From the NCBI GenBank assembly GCA_001931905.2, contig MSJI02000912.1, positions 50,045 through 114,044 on the forward strand: DNA of 64,000 nt. The letters are read 5' to 3'. How positions within the stretch are numbered: position 1 is the stretch's first letter; every line of letters starts with the position of its first letter. This document shows positions 52,257 to 63,001 of the stretch, one piece after another. The position numbers and the translations under genes are program-made. This DNA is from Cladosporium sp. IMV 00045 (Eukaryota; Ascomycota; Dothideomycetes; Cladosporiales; Cladosporiaceae). The notes beneath the pieces were generated by a model. It searched no databases, was not told where the DNA came from, and saw nothing but the letters and a program-made list of their open reading frames with translations.

Positions 52257-53447
52257 ATGGCGGATCTACCTCTCGAATCGTCGCCTCCGGCCAACATATC
52301 ATCAACGCCAGTTCCTAGCGACAATCCACTCTTCTCAGACGGACCCTTCCTCGCGTCGAGTCCGCCTTCATCGCCGCCAGAGTTCCCCTGGGAGAAGGCC
52401 AGCAGTACCAAATACTCGGCAGATACACGACTTTCAAGACCGAAAGTCAGCGCATTCTCGATCTTGGGAAAACGGAAATCACTCACATCGATCAGTGACA
52501 ACGCTCGGCCTGCCAAAAAGCCAACGCCAACTGCTCCGAGCAACAATGACAAACCACTGGCGCAAATGCAGATCAGTATTGGCCAGGAGGTTCGGAAGAA
52601 ATGCAAGACGTGCGGCATGGAGTACATCGCCTCGTCGGAAGAGGATCGGAAACTGCATGACAAGTATCACAAGCAGAACGCTGAGGGATTTGATGTTGGA
52701 AAAGAGTTTCTGAGCAAAGGGCGCGAGGGAACGATCTTCAAGACCTCGAGAAAAGAAGACGAGATCGCGGCCGTGGATGCTTTCGACAGCGTCTGGCGAA
52801 GGAAACGCGCAAGGGCAGCACTGGATGTTGTGCAAAGGGAATTGGGTGCCGTGGACATACCCGACGAGCAGCTCTGGAGCACCAACGCGCAACACTTGGG
52901 AACGAAATCATCACTCGGTCGATTCACGGTGTACATGTACGTTCGACAACAGAAGTGCATCGGCCTATTGCTGGCAGAGCAGATCACAGAGGCGAGGAAA
53001 GTCTTGGAGCCAGCAAAGCCGCCTACAGCAAAGGCCGCGCCAGAGACTGTCAAAATGTCTGCACTCGAACGGCTGCGTGCGAAGCGTGTCGCTCAGCAAG
53101 CAAGCGATAAAGCTGCTGCAAGTCAGCCGATCCAGCTAGCAACAAGGTCTTCGCCAGCTGTGCTTGGGATATCACGCATCTGGGTGTCATCGTCACAACG
53201 TGGACACGGCATCGCAGAGGTACTACTGAACCAAGCACTGCAGCATCACAACGAGCGAGCATCTATTGTTACAAGCGATCAATCAACTCCAAAGACACAA
53301 CACGACAATGATACAAAGGACCCTAGCGCCGCTCCGAAGCAGATTTTCAAGAATCAGGTAGCGTTCAGTCAACCGACGGGCGCAGGAGCCAAGGTAGCCA
53401 GGAAATGGCACGGGAGAAATTACGGATGGCTGGTCTATATTGATTGA
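52257..53447 (+). CDS. ECO1: Sister-chromatid cohesion acetyltransferase
   Basis: A single exon of 396 aa. Eco1 acetylates the Smc3 head during S phase to establish cohesion. A disordered N-terminus of about 100 residues is followed by the single C2H2 finger of the family (KCKTCGMEYIASSEEDRKLH, then YHKQ), a GNAT domain with the acetyl-CoA loop RIWVSSSQRGHGIAEVLL, and the C-terminal KNQVAFSQPTGAGAKVARKW with the conserved Ser-Gln-Pro. A loop of about 60 residues (APETVKMSALERLRAKRVA region) is inserted before the acetyl-CoA loop. QMQISIGQ just before the finger resembles the PCNA-binding segment of Eco1/Esco2. Length is larger than yeast (281) but usual for filamentous fungi. Confidence 0.93.
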   Translation: MADLPLESSPPANISSTPVPSDNPLFSDGPFLASSPPSSPPEFPWEKASSTKYSADTRLSRPKVSAFSILGKRKSLTSISDNARPAKKPTPTAPSNNDKPLAQMQISIGQEVRKKCKTCGMEYIASSEEDRKLHDKYHKQNAEGFDVGKEFLSKGREGTIFKTSRKEDEIAAVDAFDSVWRRKRARAALDVVQRELGAVDIPDEQLWSTNAQHLGTKSSLGRFTVYMYVRQQKCIGLLLAEQITEARKVLEPAKPPTAKAAPETVKMSALERLRAKRVAQQASDKAAASQPIQLATRSSPAVLGISRIWVSSSQRGHGIAEVLLNQALQHHNERASIVTSDQSTPKTQHDNDTKDPSAAPKQIFKNQVAFSQPTGAGAKVARKWHGRNYGWLVYID

Positions 53448-53975
53448 AGAAGAGATGGGAGAGCAGTTGGGATGATCAGCTAATATTTCTAGCTTTTACT
53501 TTTCAAATGCGCATATACCCCAGAGTCTGCGATGAATACAAGTCTTTATTAATAGTGACTACCTTGACAACATGCATCTTTGTCTCTTCAGTCGATGTTT
53601 TCCACGCTCTCGGTGAAGTATTGACTTGCGATGTTCCTTGGGAATTGCATTTCTTCAACGCATGTGAACATCTTCCCGTAATCAGATGAAGCAAGCAACG
53701 TCTACATCTACTCTCCTTCCGTTTGACCGGAGCCATGGTAAAATTAACTTTGACCAGCAACTCAGATTGAGCATGTGCATGGTGGACCTCAAGATGTGAC
53801 CGCGAGCAAAGCTGCCGGAGTCGTTGTGTGTAACCTGACGAGATCCAGAGCTTGCTGTGGCGTCCGGCTTTCTCACGAGAAGAACCATGCCGAAGGGCCA
53901 TTGGCGAAGCCAACGAAGCTGTTGAATAGCTCTCTAGATGATGGACTTTGGAAATGCGTCGATTCACCCAGAGCT
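53448..53975. other. Convergent 3' region
   Basis: 528 bp between ECO1 and UTP6. No gene or RNA recognised. Confidence 0.5.
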
Positions 53976-55271
53976 TCATCCCATGCTTTGCGTGTAAGAC
54001 TTCAGAGCTTCCCCCTCGGCTTGCTTGCCTTTGTGCTGTAGCTTTCCAGGCAGGGTCTGTACTTTGTCCGCGCCTCCTCGCGTGTTTTCTACGTAGACGC
54101 GCAGATACCTCTTGATGCTCGCTTCGAGTACGCGAGCAACACCCTCGTCCATCTCGTCCTTCTGCATGACAAGGCGCAAGAGGAAGAACACCGCATTTTC
54201 GGCAAGCTTGGATTGCACAGCCGGAGTGGTCTGGGTAAAGCCTGACTTGAGGACTGCGATACTTTGACTGAGTGCGGCTGGGAACTCGACTGATGTAGGC
54301 GCAACGCTGAAAGTGTGCATCTTCGCTTCGCAGATGATTTGGTCGGCGGAGTTCGGGGCGACGCTCTGGATGCGTTCGTAGATGGTGTTGAGGATGGTGC
54401 GAGTTGAGGGTACGGAGTCGAAGGTCGCAGCGAGGTCAAAGAAGTCGTTTGCGACGTCGCCGTCCTCGTTGAATTGCTTCATGGCGGCGTCGAAGATTGC
54501 CAACGGAATAGCTCCGGTGTAAGCTGGCGCGTTGGCCAGTCGCTTCAGTGCTTCCACATTGACCTCCTCTACACCCTTGTTGGCCTCGGGATTGATGTCT
54601 TCGGCGGAGATCTCAGGCAACATCATCATGTTGTCGTCCTCTTCTTTAGGCGCTTCGGGGGTCTTTTCTTCGTCCAGACCGAGGATTTTTCTTCTCGCTG
54701 CCAGCTTAGCCAGATAAACCATCTCGAGCTTGGCATACTCCAAATACATGCGCCTCTCATCCTTGCAGAAGCGCAAACCTCTGTGCATGTAGCTCCTTGC
54801 AGTGCTCATGTCTCCCTGCTCTTCAGAATAGTGCTTCGCCGCCAGTACCCACAGTCCCCATTCTCTCGGCTTCAGCCTCAGCATGGAAGTGAAAACCTTG
54901 GCCAATTTCTTGCCAGCCTTCTCTTTCTGACAGAACTGCACATACTGCACCCACAGGCCGAGGTCGCCAGGAAATTTCTTTGTCGCACGATCTAGGATGA
55001 AGAAGATGGTCCTCTGTCCGCCATGGGTGGTGGCTTTGACTCCCTTACGCTTGCACCTCTTCTTGCGCAGGGTATCGAGGTTCATCTCGTAAGTTGCATA
55101 GCGCACGTAGTCGCCAGGTTTTGAGCCGCGGGCATTGAGGATGTGTTCAAAGTCGCTGCGCTTCTTCGCGATCGCGGTAATCTCGTCGCGGGAAAAGATT
55201 TCCTTGCGCTCATACTCCTGGAGCTCGGGAACGTGTTGTTCCAGATAAAAGCGGGCCTTGTCGCTCGCCAT
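53976..55271 (-). CDS. UTP6: U3 snoRNP / SSU processome protein Utp6
   Basis: A single exon of 431 aa, close to the family size (yeast 440). The N-terminus MASDKARFYLEQHVPELQEY and EIFSRDEITAIAKKRSDFEH are the hallmark start of Utp6. HAT-type helical repeats follow (DYVRYATYEMNLDTLRKKR; LGLWVQYVQFCQKE; EWGLWVLAAKHYSE). Utp6 is part of the UTP-B subcomplex that binds 5' ETS pre-rRNA in the nucleolus for 18S maturation. An acidic linker near residues 205-225 is low complexity. Divergent from the RWD gene with 281 bp between starts. Confidence 0.93.
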   Translation of the reverse strand: MASDKARFYLEQHVPELQEYERKEIFSRDEITAIAKKRSDFEHILNARGSKPGDYVRYATYEMNLDTLRKKRCKRKGVKATTHGGQRTIFFILDRATKKFPGDLGLWVQYVQFCQKEKAGKKLAKVFTSMLRLKPREWGLWVLAAKHYSEEQGDMSTARSYMHRGLRFCKDERRMYLEYAKLEMVYLAKLAARRKILGLDEEKTPEAPKEEDDNMMMLPEISAEDINPEANKGVEEVNVEALKRLANAPAYTGAIPLAIFDAAMKQFNEDGDVANDFFDLAATFDSVPSTRTILNTIYERIQSVAPNSADQIICEAKMHTFSVAPTSVEFPAALSQSIAVLKSGFTQTTPAVQSKLAENAVFFLLRLVMQKDEMDEGVARVLEASIKRYLRVYVENTRGGADKVQTLPGKLQHKGKQAEGEALKSYTQSMG

Positions 55272-55552
55272 CGTGGGCGATTTGCGAGTGTTTGTGAATA
55301 GGTATGTACCAGAAGTATTGTGAAGTATTGCGCTCGACCTTCAGCCTTCAAAAGAAATCCAGGAAAGTTCAGCGTTCAGGCCTCGGCGAGTCGGCGAATT
55401 TTCCCGCCGAGCCGCCGACTACGCGCTAGTCTCGAGAAACATTCACAGCAATCCACCCACCATCTCACTTTGCTGTAAGAGTCAAACGAAGGCACTATCA
55501 AATATTGAAAATTCTTTCGAGGTCTTCAATACATACAGAAGTACCAGCAGTG

Positions 55553-56464
55553 ATGCTAGGAAACTCTGAGCGTCAGAATGCCTTGCCCAAGGATCTGATG
55601 GCTATGCAGATGGGGCAGATCGACCTGCTCATGGCAATGTATGAACCGGACGATGCTGTGTCAATAGGCGATACTTCTGCTGATCTTGTAGAAGCATTGA
55701 AGAATTGGTGCGAAAGTGACACAGAAGCTGTCCCCGAGATCAATCAGCCTAACATAAGCCTACTGCTGGATCTGGACATCACCGAATTGGATAACAGCCC
55801 AGGAGATCAGCCAAAATCATTCCGACTCAGTCTTTCGGTGCCTCTTGTACATGATGGAGAACTGGACATGGAACCACCGTCAATTAAGGCCCGGCTTCAG
55901 CAACCGGACTGGTTGAACAAGAACCAGGTCGCCATCTTGAACTCTAGCATACCCGATGAGGATATCCTTACAGTCATCGAGCACGTCAAAGAAGAGGCAG
56001 CACAGCTTTCAGCGCAAGCCAAAGTATCTACTTCAGAGGCGGAAGGGATATTTGACAAGAATGCTCCCTTGGTTCGAGCATGGTTCTATTTTCCATCAAT
56101 CAGTACACGTGCGAAACGAGACGACCTGGTGAACTTTGCACCTGCTTATGGTTTGACTGGCTTTCTGATGGCAGGCAAGCCGGGAATTTTATGCTTAGAA
56201 GGAGGCTCAATCGCCATTGATGACTTCATGAAGTTCATCAAGACGGACAGCTGGGGTGACATTCCTTCTCAACATAAGAAAGTCAGCGAGCGCTACAGAG
56301 AGGCAACTCCAAACTTATCCAGAGCATTCGAGGATATGCAGGAGATTACCGAGACGGTCGGAGAACGACGAGGCGAAAGAGCAAATCGCAGTGACATGAA
56401 GGCGCTGGAGGCATGGCTCGTCGAAAGAGACTTGGGCATTGCTTTTGGTAATGTCTTCATGTGA
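55553..56464 (+). CDS. RWD domain / DUF1115 protein (RWDD2-like)
   Basis: A single exon of 303 aa from ATG 55553; the frame is open from a TTG further up but the next Met starts the conserved part. Residues 20-140 form an RWD-like domain (LMAMQMGQIDLLMAMYEPDD; later SFRLSLSVPLVHDG and LQQPDWLNKNQVAIL). The second half matches the DUF1115 / Prp3 C-terminal fold (VRAWFYFPSISTRAKRDDLV, PGILCLEGGSIAIDDFM). Proteins with this pair are usually called RWD domain-containing protein 2; their role is not established. Divergent from UTP6. Confidence 0.83.
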   Translation: MLGNSERQNALPKDLMAMQMGQIDLLMAMYEPDDAVSIGDTSADLVEALKNWCESDTEAVPEINQPNISLLLDLDITELDNSPGDQPKSFRLSLSVPLVHDGELDMEPPSIKARLQQPDWLNKNQVAILNSSIPDEDILTVIEHVKEEAAQLSAQAKVSTSEAEGIFDKNAPLVRAWFYFPSISTRAKRDDLVNFAPAYGLTGFLMAGKPGILCLEGGSIAIDDFMKFIKTDSWGDIPSQHKKVSERYREATPNLSRAFEDMQEITETVGERRGERANRSDMKALEAWLVERDLGIAFGNVFM

Positions 56465-57193
56465 TTGGGCAAGCGGATCGGATTTATGTCCATGAGAATG
56501 CTTCATCTGAATATGCTGTTGAAAGATGCGAAACGGAGACGTTGAGACATCAAGCCGATCCGGGGAAAAACCATAGCACTGTGGTGCAGTGATTTGACGG
56601 TAAGGTCTTGTTTGCAAGTTCGAGACTCTGGCTCCACAAGAAACGGCTATCACGGCTTGAGGGCTCTGAACGAATTGCACGAACTTGGCATGCGACCGGG
56701 ATTCATGAAGGGACGAATAAGCGGTTACGGAACCTCTTAAGCCCGCATGCCGGGATTCTTGGACACGTCGCCCTGGCCAAAGACGACGAGTACCTCGGAA
56801 GCATGAGAAACTTGGCTCCTGGACTTGGCTATAGCCGAGGATGCTTGACAGCATTTGCCTAGCGCCACGTGGACATTAGGGTTCAATGTTTCGAACTTGA
56901 CCAACTTAGGAAGGAGAAGATGAGGCTTCTACTACTGCCGTACGAGCCCTGCCGTCTCAGTGACCACATCGGCTCGAGTCAATGAACAATTGAAGTGTCA
57001 AAACCGTGTGGAGGTGACTTCTCCGCATGGCGGGGGAAACTTTAAAACCACCAGGCCATGATCCGCATCATTTACGAAGTCAAAGCCTACGCTATGAAAT
57101 ACGACTGAGAGACCGAATTGTGGTCTTTCAGCAGCTCAATTTTGATCTCCATCTTTTCCTTGATCTGCTTCTTATTCTTTGAGCGTCTTCGAC
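56465..57193. other. Intergenic, upstream of acetate transporter
   Basis: 729 bp, no gene recognised. TTTCAGCAGCTC-to-TTCTTATT at the 3' end is pyrimidine-rich and probably the transporter leader. Confidence 0.45.
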
Positions 57194-58229
57194 ATGTCCG
57201 AGAAGAATTTCACTCCCGATCTTGAGAGTGCGACGCACTTCGATGGCGCCCCACTTGCTCGCGAGAACACTGCCATCACACTGTCAAACGAACAGTATGA
57301 GCGTCTTTTCTTCCAGCCGTCGAAGCCTCAGCGTGGTGATTTGGCCAAACGTTTTGGTAAACATATGAGCTTGGGACGAAGAGAAAGAAGACAAGCTGAC
57401 ATTACCTTCAGCAAATCCGAGTTTATTGGGCTTGATTGGCTTTCTCATACCTTATACATCAACGATCTTGACGTTGTGCCAGTTCCAAGGAGCTGTTCCG
57501 CCGTTCACCCTTGTCGGTCTCAGTGCCGATTATTACTTCCTCGGATCGATTGCCATGGTCATCGCCGGCATTGGGGAGTTCATCTTGGGCAACAGTACGA
57601 CAGACAGGCATCGCGTCTTCGTTGGAAAGAAATACTGACACGCGCCTAGCTTTTCCGTTCGCTGTATTCATCATCTATGGCACCCATTGGGGCTCCTTGG
57701 CGTACAACCAAGATCCAATCCACCAGATCACTTCCGCCTTCGCAGAAGAAGGTGGTGCGACCGGAGCGCCGTACAACTCGTCACAATGCTTCCACAACAT
57801 CACCATGTCAGAAAAAAACTCTGCGGTAAATAGTTTAGAGCTCATACTGACGAGAGAGCAGGTGCATGGTCAGCTTCGTCATCATGATCGGTACCCTGAG
57901 AATCAATGCTCTTTTCGTGGCTCTGTTCTTCGGCCTCGTTATGTTGTTCGCATTCATTGCTGCAGCTGATGCTGCAGTTCCGACTGGAAATGAGGCGCAT
58001 GTTCTCCAACTTCTACAGATTGGTGGTGGGTTTGGGTTCATTGGCTTGGTCGCCGGCTGGTAAGTTGCTGCTTCCGAAGCAGCCCATCTTTTGAGCGGTT
58101 CACTGATCAAAGGTGCATTGTAGGTACCTAGCGATTTTGGAAGTCTGTGAAGCCGTACAGATCCCGTGTCCCCTTCCAGTCTTCGACCTCAGCAGCAAGA
58201 TCTTCCCTGCGAAGAAGAAGAGCGGGTAG
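57194..58229 (+). CDS. Acetate/ammonium transporter, GPR1/FUN34/YaaH family
   Basis: Exons 57194-57356, 57412-57594, 57650-57806, 57862-58059 and 58124-58229 give 268 aa with every phase matching. Intron 3 uses an uncommon GTCAGA donor but has a good ACTGACG branch and in-phase CAG. The signature NPSLLGLIGF is the family motif (usual form NPAPLGL). Six membrane spans follow, including FAVFIIYGTHWGSLAY and GGFGFIGLVAGWYLAILEVC. The C-terminus PCPLPVFDLSSKIFP is typical. Members (Ato1/Ady2, AcpA) take up acetate with protons at the plasma membrane and are glucose-repressed in other fungi. It neighbours a sugar transporter on the same strand. Confidence 0.87.
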
Positions 58230-59113
58230 ACTTAGGCATAGACTCTTGCCGTCTCGACCTAAGGAAATGTTGGCTGCTATCCGAGGTTGGCGAGTTGTAC
58301 AAATTATGAGCCAGTTTCCTCAATATCGTTAAAGCAGCCGAGATAAAGCGAAGGAAGCAGATTCGCAAAAGACGGATTCATAGTCCAAGATCAGCTATTC
58401 ACCTTGGCAAGCTATTACATCCATGCTTACCAGTCCCTCGCGCAAGCGTCACTTCCAAGATCTGCTGAGATCTGTTGACAAGAGGCTGTTCTAGCAAGCA
58501 CCCGCGCAATTTGTTGGAAATAGATGATCGCCATTACATCCGATCGCTTCAATTCTGCAGCGCCAATCAACTATTTGCTCGGTTGTTTGTGGCTGTACCT
58601 AGAATATCCCCAATTCCCCATGTTCGAAGTCTCCACAATTCCCCATCCTTCTCCAAGCCTCGGCAAGCTTCAAGGATGGCTGCAAGAACGCATCCATATG
58701 GTTCTCACTCTGCTTTCAGGCAAAAGATCAAGAGAAACTAGCCTACGCATTCGCAAATCACTGTTGAAGACCGGAGTGCTTGCATCTCGTGATTTACGGC
58801 CCAAGGACAGTAACTCTTAGCACCAAGACGACATCCGACGCGGCAGACATCAGCAATGCATTTAGCCTGAATGGCAGAGCCTCCCAACCCCTACCTTTTC
58901 ACCAACCATGCAGCTCTTAGCATTGCTCACCCCTCATGCTAAGGGTGATGGTGTCTGGGCACCTCGTCTACCGATCCATGCTGACCCGCGTGCGCCGTAT
59001 TGACGGAGATGGGCGAGCTGGACAGGTTGGTACATAACCTCCAAGACCTCAGAGGCTCCCGGCATCTTCGCCTGCTCCTCATCTATCTTGCTAGACCAAG
59101 ATAACACTTGAAC
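58230..59113. other. Intergenic, acetate to sugar transporter
   Basis: 884 bp. Plus-strand frames of 60-98 codons are present without domains or plausible exon partners. Presumed 3' UTR and promoter. Confidence 0.4.
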
Positions 59114-61144
59114 ATGGCACCTGTCGGCGGAGAAGGACTTTCGGCCCAAAGAGCCAAATATGCCGGTCCCACGGGTATCAAAGGCATCCTGGCCAATGGC
59201 AGGACCTCAGCTGTTGCGACGTTCGCCGCCCTTGGTGGATTTGTCTATGGATACAATCAGGGTATGTTTGGTCAGATCTTGACCATGGAGGCTTTTACTC
59301 GCCATGTAAGTCCAACATCATGCCCTCGGGACCCAAAGTGTAGCTGACACTGTGCCCAGGCCGAACCTTGGTATGGCAACAATGCAGGCTTCAATCGTGG
59401 TCTACTCACGGCTATTCTCGAACTTGGTGCCTGGATCGGAGCGCTCATCAATGGATACCTCGCCGACGCCGTCGGTCGTCGCGTGACTGTTGTCATCGCT
59501 TGTGTTGTCTTTACCGTCGGAGTCATCGTCCAGGCACTCCTGCGCGATCAAAACTATATCTTAGCTGGTCGTTTCGTGACGGGTATCGGTGTTGGAGCTT
59601 TCAGCATGCTGGTCCCGCTCTACAATGCTGAGTTGGCGCCCCCAGAGGTGCGTGGTGCTCTCGTGGCCTTGCAGCAACTGGCCATCACATTCGGCATCAT
59701 GGTCTCCTACTGGATCGGATACGGTACCAACTTTATCGGCGGAAATTATGGCGAAAACGAAACCCCAGCTGCCATGCACGATGCTTCCTGGTTGATTCCA
59801 ATCTGCATCCAACTGCTTCCATCAACTGTGCTCGCTGTTGGCATGCCCTTCTTGCCGGAAAGTCCAAGACATCTGATAAATCTAGGCCGCGAAGAGGAAT
59901 GCCTCAATACCCTGGCCCGACTACGCAGCGCGTCCCGCGACGATATGAGAGTTCGCATCGAATACCTTGAGATCAAAGCCTTGCGTGAATTCGAGAGACA
60001 GCGTTCGGCTGAGAAGTTCCCTCACTATCAAGATGGTAGCTTCAAAAGCAACTTCTTGATTGGCTGGAATGACTACATGTCTCTTTTCACCAACAAATCC
60101 ATGCTCAAGCGTACGACGGTGGCTATACTCACCATGGTCTTTCAGCAATGGAACGGCGTGAATGCTATCCTTTATTACGCCCCGTTTGTGATACAAGGTG
60201 TTGGCCTCACTGGCGGCACGCTATCGCTGCTGGCGACCGGTGTGGTTGGTGTGGTCATGTTTTTGGCCACGATTCCCGCAGTTCTTTATGTGGATCGCTT
60301 TGGCCGCAAAACTATCTTAATTGCGGGGGGAATTGGAATGGCAACCTCTCATTTCATCGTTGCCGGCATTACTGGAGCCTACCAAGACGATTGGGACAAT
60401 CACCAGGGTGCTGCTTGGACATGTGTCGTTTTCATTTGGCTCTATGCAATTCACTTTGGTTACTCGTAAGTTCGCTTCACGATTTCCTGAAGCTGACAAA
60501 GCACATTACTGACATTTTCAGATGGGGACCTGTCGCTTGGATCATTATTTCTGAGGTGTTCCCTCTTGGTATGCGTGCCAAAGGTGTGAGTTTGGGTGGT
60601 CAGTCGAACTGGCTGAACAACGTGAGTTATCGTCAACGTGGACCCATGAAATCATTGAAGATTTAACAGTCGAGAGACTGACACTACGTTTAGTTCGCTG
60701 TGGCTGTTTCTACCTCTAGTTTCATTGAAACTTCCCAATTCGGAGCATTTGTAAGTTGCTAATTTTGCGTGAACGATTTTTCACAGTACATCTGAGGACT
60801 GACTAGGCATGACAACAGATCTTTTTTGGTGCCGTCACGACGGTCGGCGTACTCTGGGTGTACTTCCTCGTGAGTGTTGCTCTGTTGGAGCTCTTGGCTT
60901 GCATCGAACGCCGCCAGCTGACACTTTCAAATAGGTCCCAGAGACAAAGGGGAGAACCCTTGAAGAGATGGACGAGCTATTTGGCTCCGGTGATGCCCGT
61001 TTTGCCGCTGAAGATGCGGCTCGCAAGGAGAGGATTGAGAGGGAAGTCGGGCTCACTGCCCTTCTTTCTGGCGACAGTAGCTCTGGTGAGGGCAAGTTCG
61101 ACTCTGTTCCAGAGAACCGTGAGTATGCTGGCAAAACCATGTAG
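59114..61144 (+). CDS. MFS sugar transporter (hexose-type)
   Basis: Exons 59114-59305, 59360-60465, 60522-60621, 60694-60750, 60819-60869 and 60935-61144 give 571 aa; all phases agree. Twelve membrane spans are predicted, with sugar-porter motifs: GGFVYGYNQGMFG in TM1, GYLADAVGRR after TM2, PESPRHL after TM6, QQWNGVNAILYYAP in TM7, and VPETKGRTLEEMDELFG after TM12. It imports hexoses or related sugars at the plasma membrane. The N-terminal tail is short and the C-terminal tail of about 60 residues is charged. Introns cluster in the 3' third, splitting TM10-TM12 coding DNA. Confidence 0.92.
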
Positions 61145-61850
61145 AACATATTGGGTTCAATCTGAGTCAAGAAACCACTGGTACGGTGAATACAAATACT
61201 CGTCAGAACTTGACACATTTGCACTGCCCTATTCTTCTGCATCCATGTGTGAACGATCATCCTGTGAGAAGCTCTCAAACATTGCCCCTCTGGATCAACG
61301 TAAGCAATGACCATGGTTCCTTCTCCAAAACCCATCCAGATACAGAGCATTAGAGGAACCAGGCCGATGCAGCTTCCTCTAATACCTTAGGTTTGCAGTT
61401 GCCTCAAAAGAATTGCCATAGCCCAATAACTTGAGATATCATTGTTGATAACGCCGAAGTATGACCATAAACTTGCTCAAGCTGGCCATTCAAGCAGGAG
61501 TCTACAACGGGTTTGAACCCCATAAATGACTCGATGCAACGCAGTCTCGAACTTGATTTCCTAGAGGCCCGTGACAAGATCATGAATTAAGGTAGACCCT
61601 CTTGATAAGTCATCAAGGTCGTTCGGGGATATGCCTTGATCAGTACCTTGCAATATTCGGACATTTGCAACGTACACAAAGGGAAGCAAAGACGAATTGC
61701 CATGCCAGCACCGAGAATGACGCAGAAGGATTTGGACGTCACTTGGCGTGGAGCGACTGCTGCCTGTTTTCCATGTTGCGCTTGAACCGTGATAGTTGTC
61801 TATAACACGACAATTTGATATGAAGAAGCACTCAACAAACCCCGCACGAC
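61145..61850. other. Intergenic, sugar transporter to orphan membrane protein
   Basis: 706 bp. Only antisense frames such as 61561-62028 (minus), which overlap the next gene. Nothing supported. Confidence 0.4.
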
Positions 61851-62888
61851 ATGTCAAGTGATAGGAATCTCCTGCAACGATATCCATATCTGGACCTGGT
61901 GTATGGATTACGCCTACCTGCTCCAACCTTGCCACTCGGTTTTGCAGCGGTCTCTTTCTTCTTTTGGCGTAGAAGATGGCGACATCGAGCAAATGATGTT
62001 GTCCCGAGCAAAGTGCTTCAAGTGTCACTTGCAGTGCTTCACTCTGTGCTCTACGTTTGGAATGTCTGGTCTTTATTCGGAAATATCTCGACCGTTCAAA
62101 ATCACAGCCTGTGTCTATTAGAGTTCACTGTCTTGATCCTTGGTGAAGCAGCTCAAGGCCATCCCAATTTGTCGCCGTCTACAGTTACGGCAATAGGCTG
62201 GATCTATGAATATGGCGCTCCCAATGGCTTTCACGATCGAAACCATATGTGGGCTTCGCCGGCCAAGGGAGCCTTTATCACATTCTTATTGGCAACTCCT
62301 TGTGCCTGGCAGATCGGTGACGGAACCAGTGTTGGAGCGATGCTGAGTGGAATTTCGCTCATGACTGGGATGATGGTATCAATGTCAGTCGAAGAAGGCA
62401 ACCTGGCAGAGAGAGTGCCTTGGGGAATTGCCTTGTGCGTCGTCGGAACAGCGTGTCTGTCAATACTAGTCCAACAGACAAAGATCCGCGAATGGCATCC
62501 GAGGTTGAACAGGGCCATTCAAAGCTTCAATACGGGTGATACCTTACAAGCTCTGTGTCTTCCCTGCTTGCTACTTACAATACAATCTATGGCTCTTGTG
62601 TATGCTGGATGGATACTGGCAAGTTACCTGTGGTCTTGTTTTCCGTGGCGACGACTGTTCCTGGGCCAGTCATCAAGACCTCCTGCGTGGAATCAATTCT
62701 CCTCCTTTGCTGGGGGGGTATTGTATTCTGCAGTCCTAGTGGTGTCACTTCTGCTGCGACCACGAGAGCCAATTGCAGATGTTGTGGTTTTCGTATCGAG
62801 GAGGCTCAAGGATTGTATGATTGCATTGCAATGGGTTGATGTGGGCTTGATAGTGCTCTGGTTAGTGTGTGAGGCAACGAGCACATAA
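61851..62888 (+). CDS. Unrecognised polytopic membrane protein
   Basis: A single exon of 345 aa starting at ATG 61851. Eight or nine hydrophobic stretches are visible (for example PLGFAAVSFFFW, LQVSLAVLHSVLYVW, GISLMTGMMVSM, VPWGIALCVVGTACLSILV, LPCLLLTIQSMALVYAGWIL, VLYSAVLVVSLLL and VDVGLIVLWLVCEA). A conserved-looking loop GWIYEYGAPNGFHDRNHMW sits between spans 3 and 4. No transporter or enzyme signature was recognised. It is convergent with the hydrolase gene, 113 bp away. Possibly an integral membrane enzyme or a fungus-specific membrane protein; no function claimed. Confidence 0.6.
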   Translation: MSSDRNLLQRYPYLDLVYGLRLPAPTLPLGFAAVSFFFWRRRWRHRANDVVPSKVLQVSLAVLHSVLYVWNVWSLFGNISTVQNHSLCLLEFTVLILGEAAQGHPNLSPSTVTAIGWIYEYGAPNGFHDRNHMWASPAKGAFITFLLATPCAWQIGDGTSVGAMLSGISLMTGMMVSMSVEEGNLAERVPWGIALCVVGTACLSILVQQTKIREWHPRLNRAIQSFNTGDTLQALCLPCLLLTIQSMALVYAGWILASYLWSCFPWRRLFLGQSSRPPAWNQFSSFAGGVLYSAVLVVSLLLRPREPIADVVVFVSRRLKDCMIALQWVDVGLIVLWLVCEATST

Positions 62889-63001
62889 ATAAAGTAGACT
62901 GGGGAGCCGATGTTTGCTTTCACAGGAAACAATTACACTGCATCTATCTGAATGATCAGAGTCAGGACTCTTGAAACGACTTCTCGTCAGCAATGAGCGT
63001 G

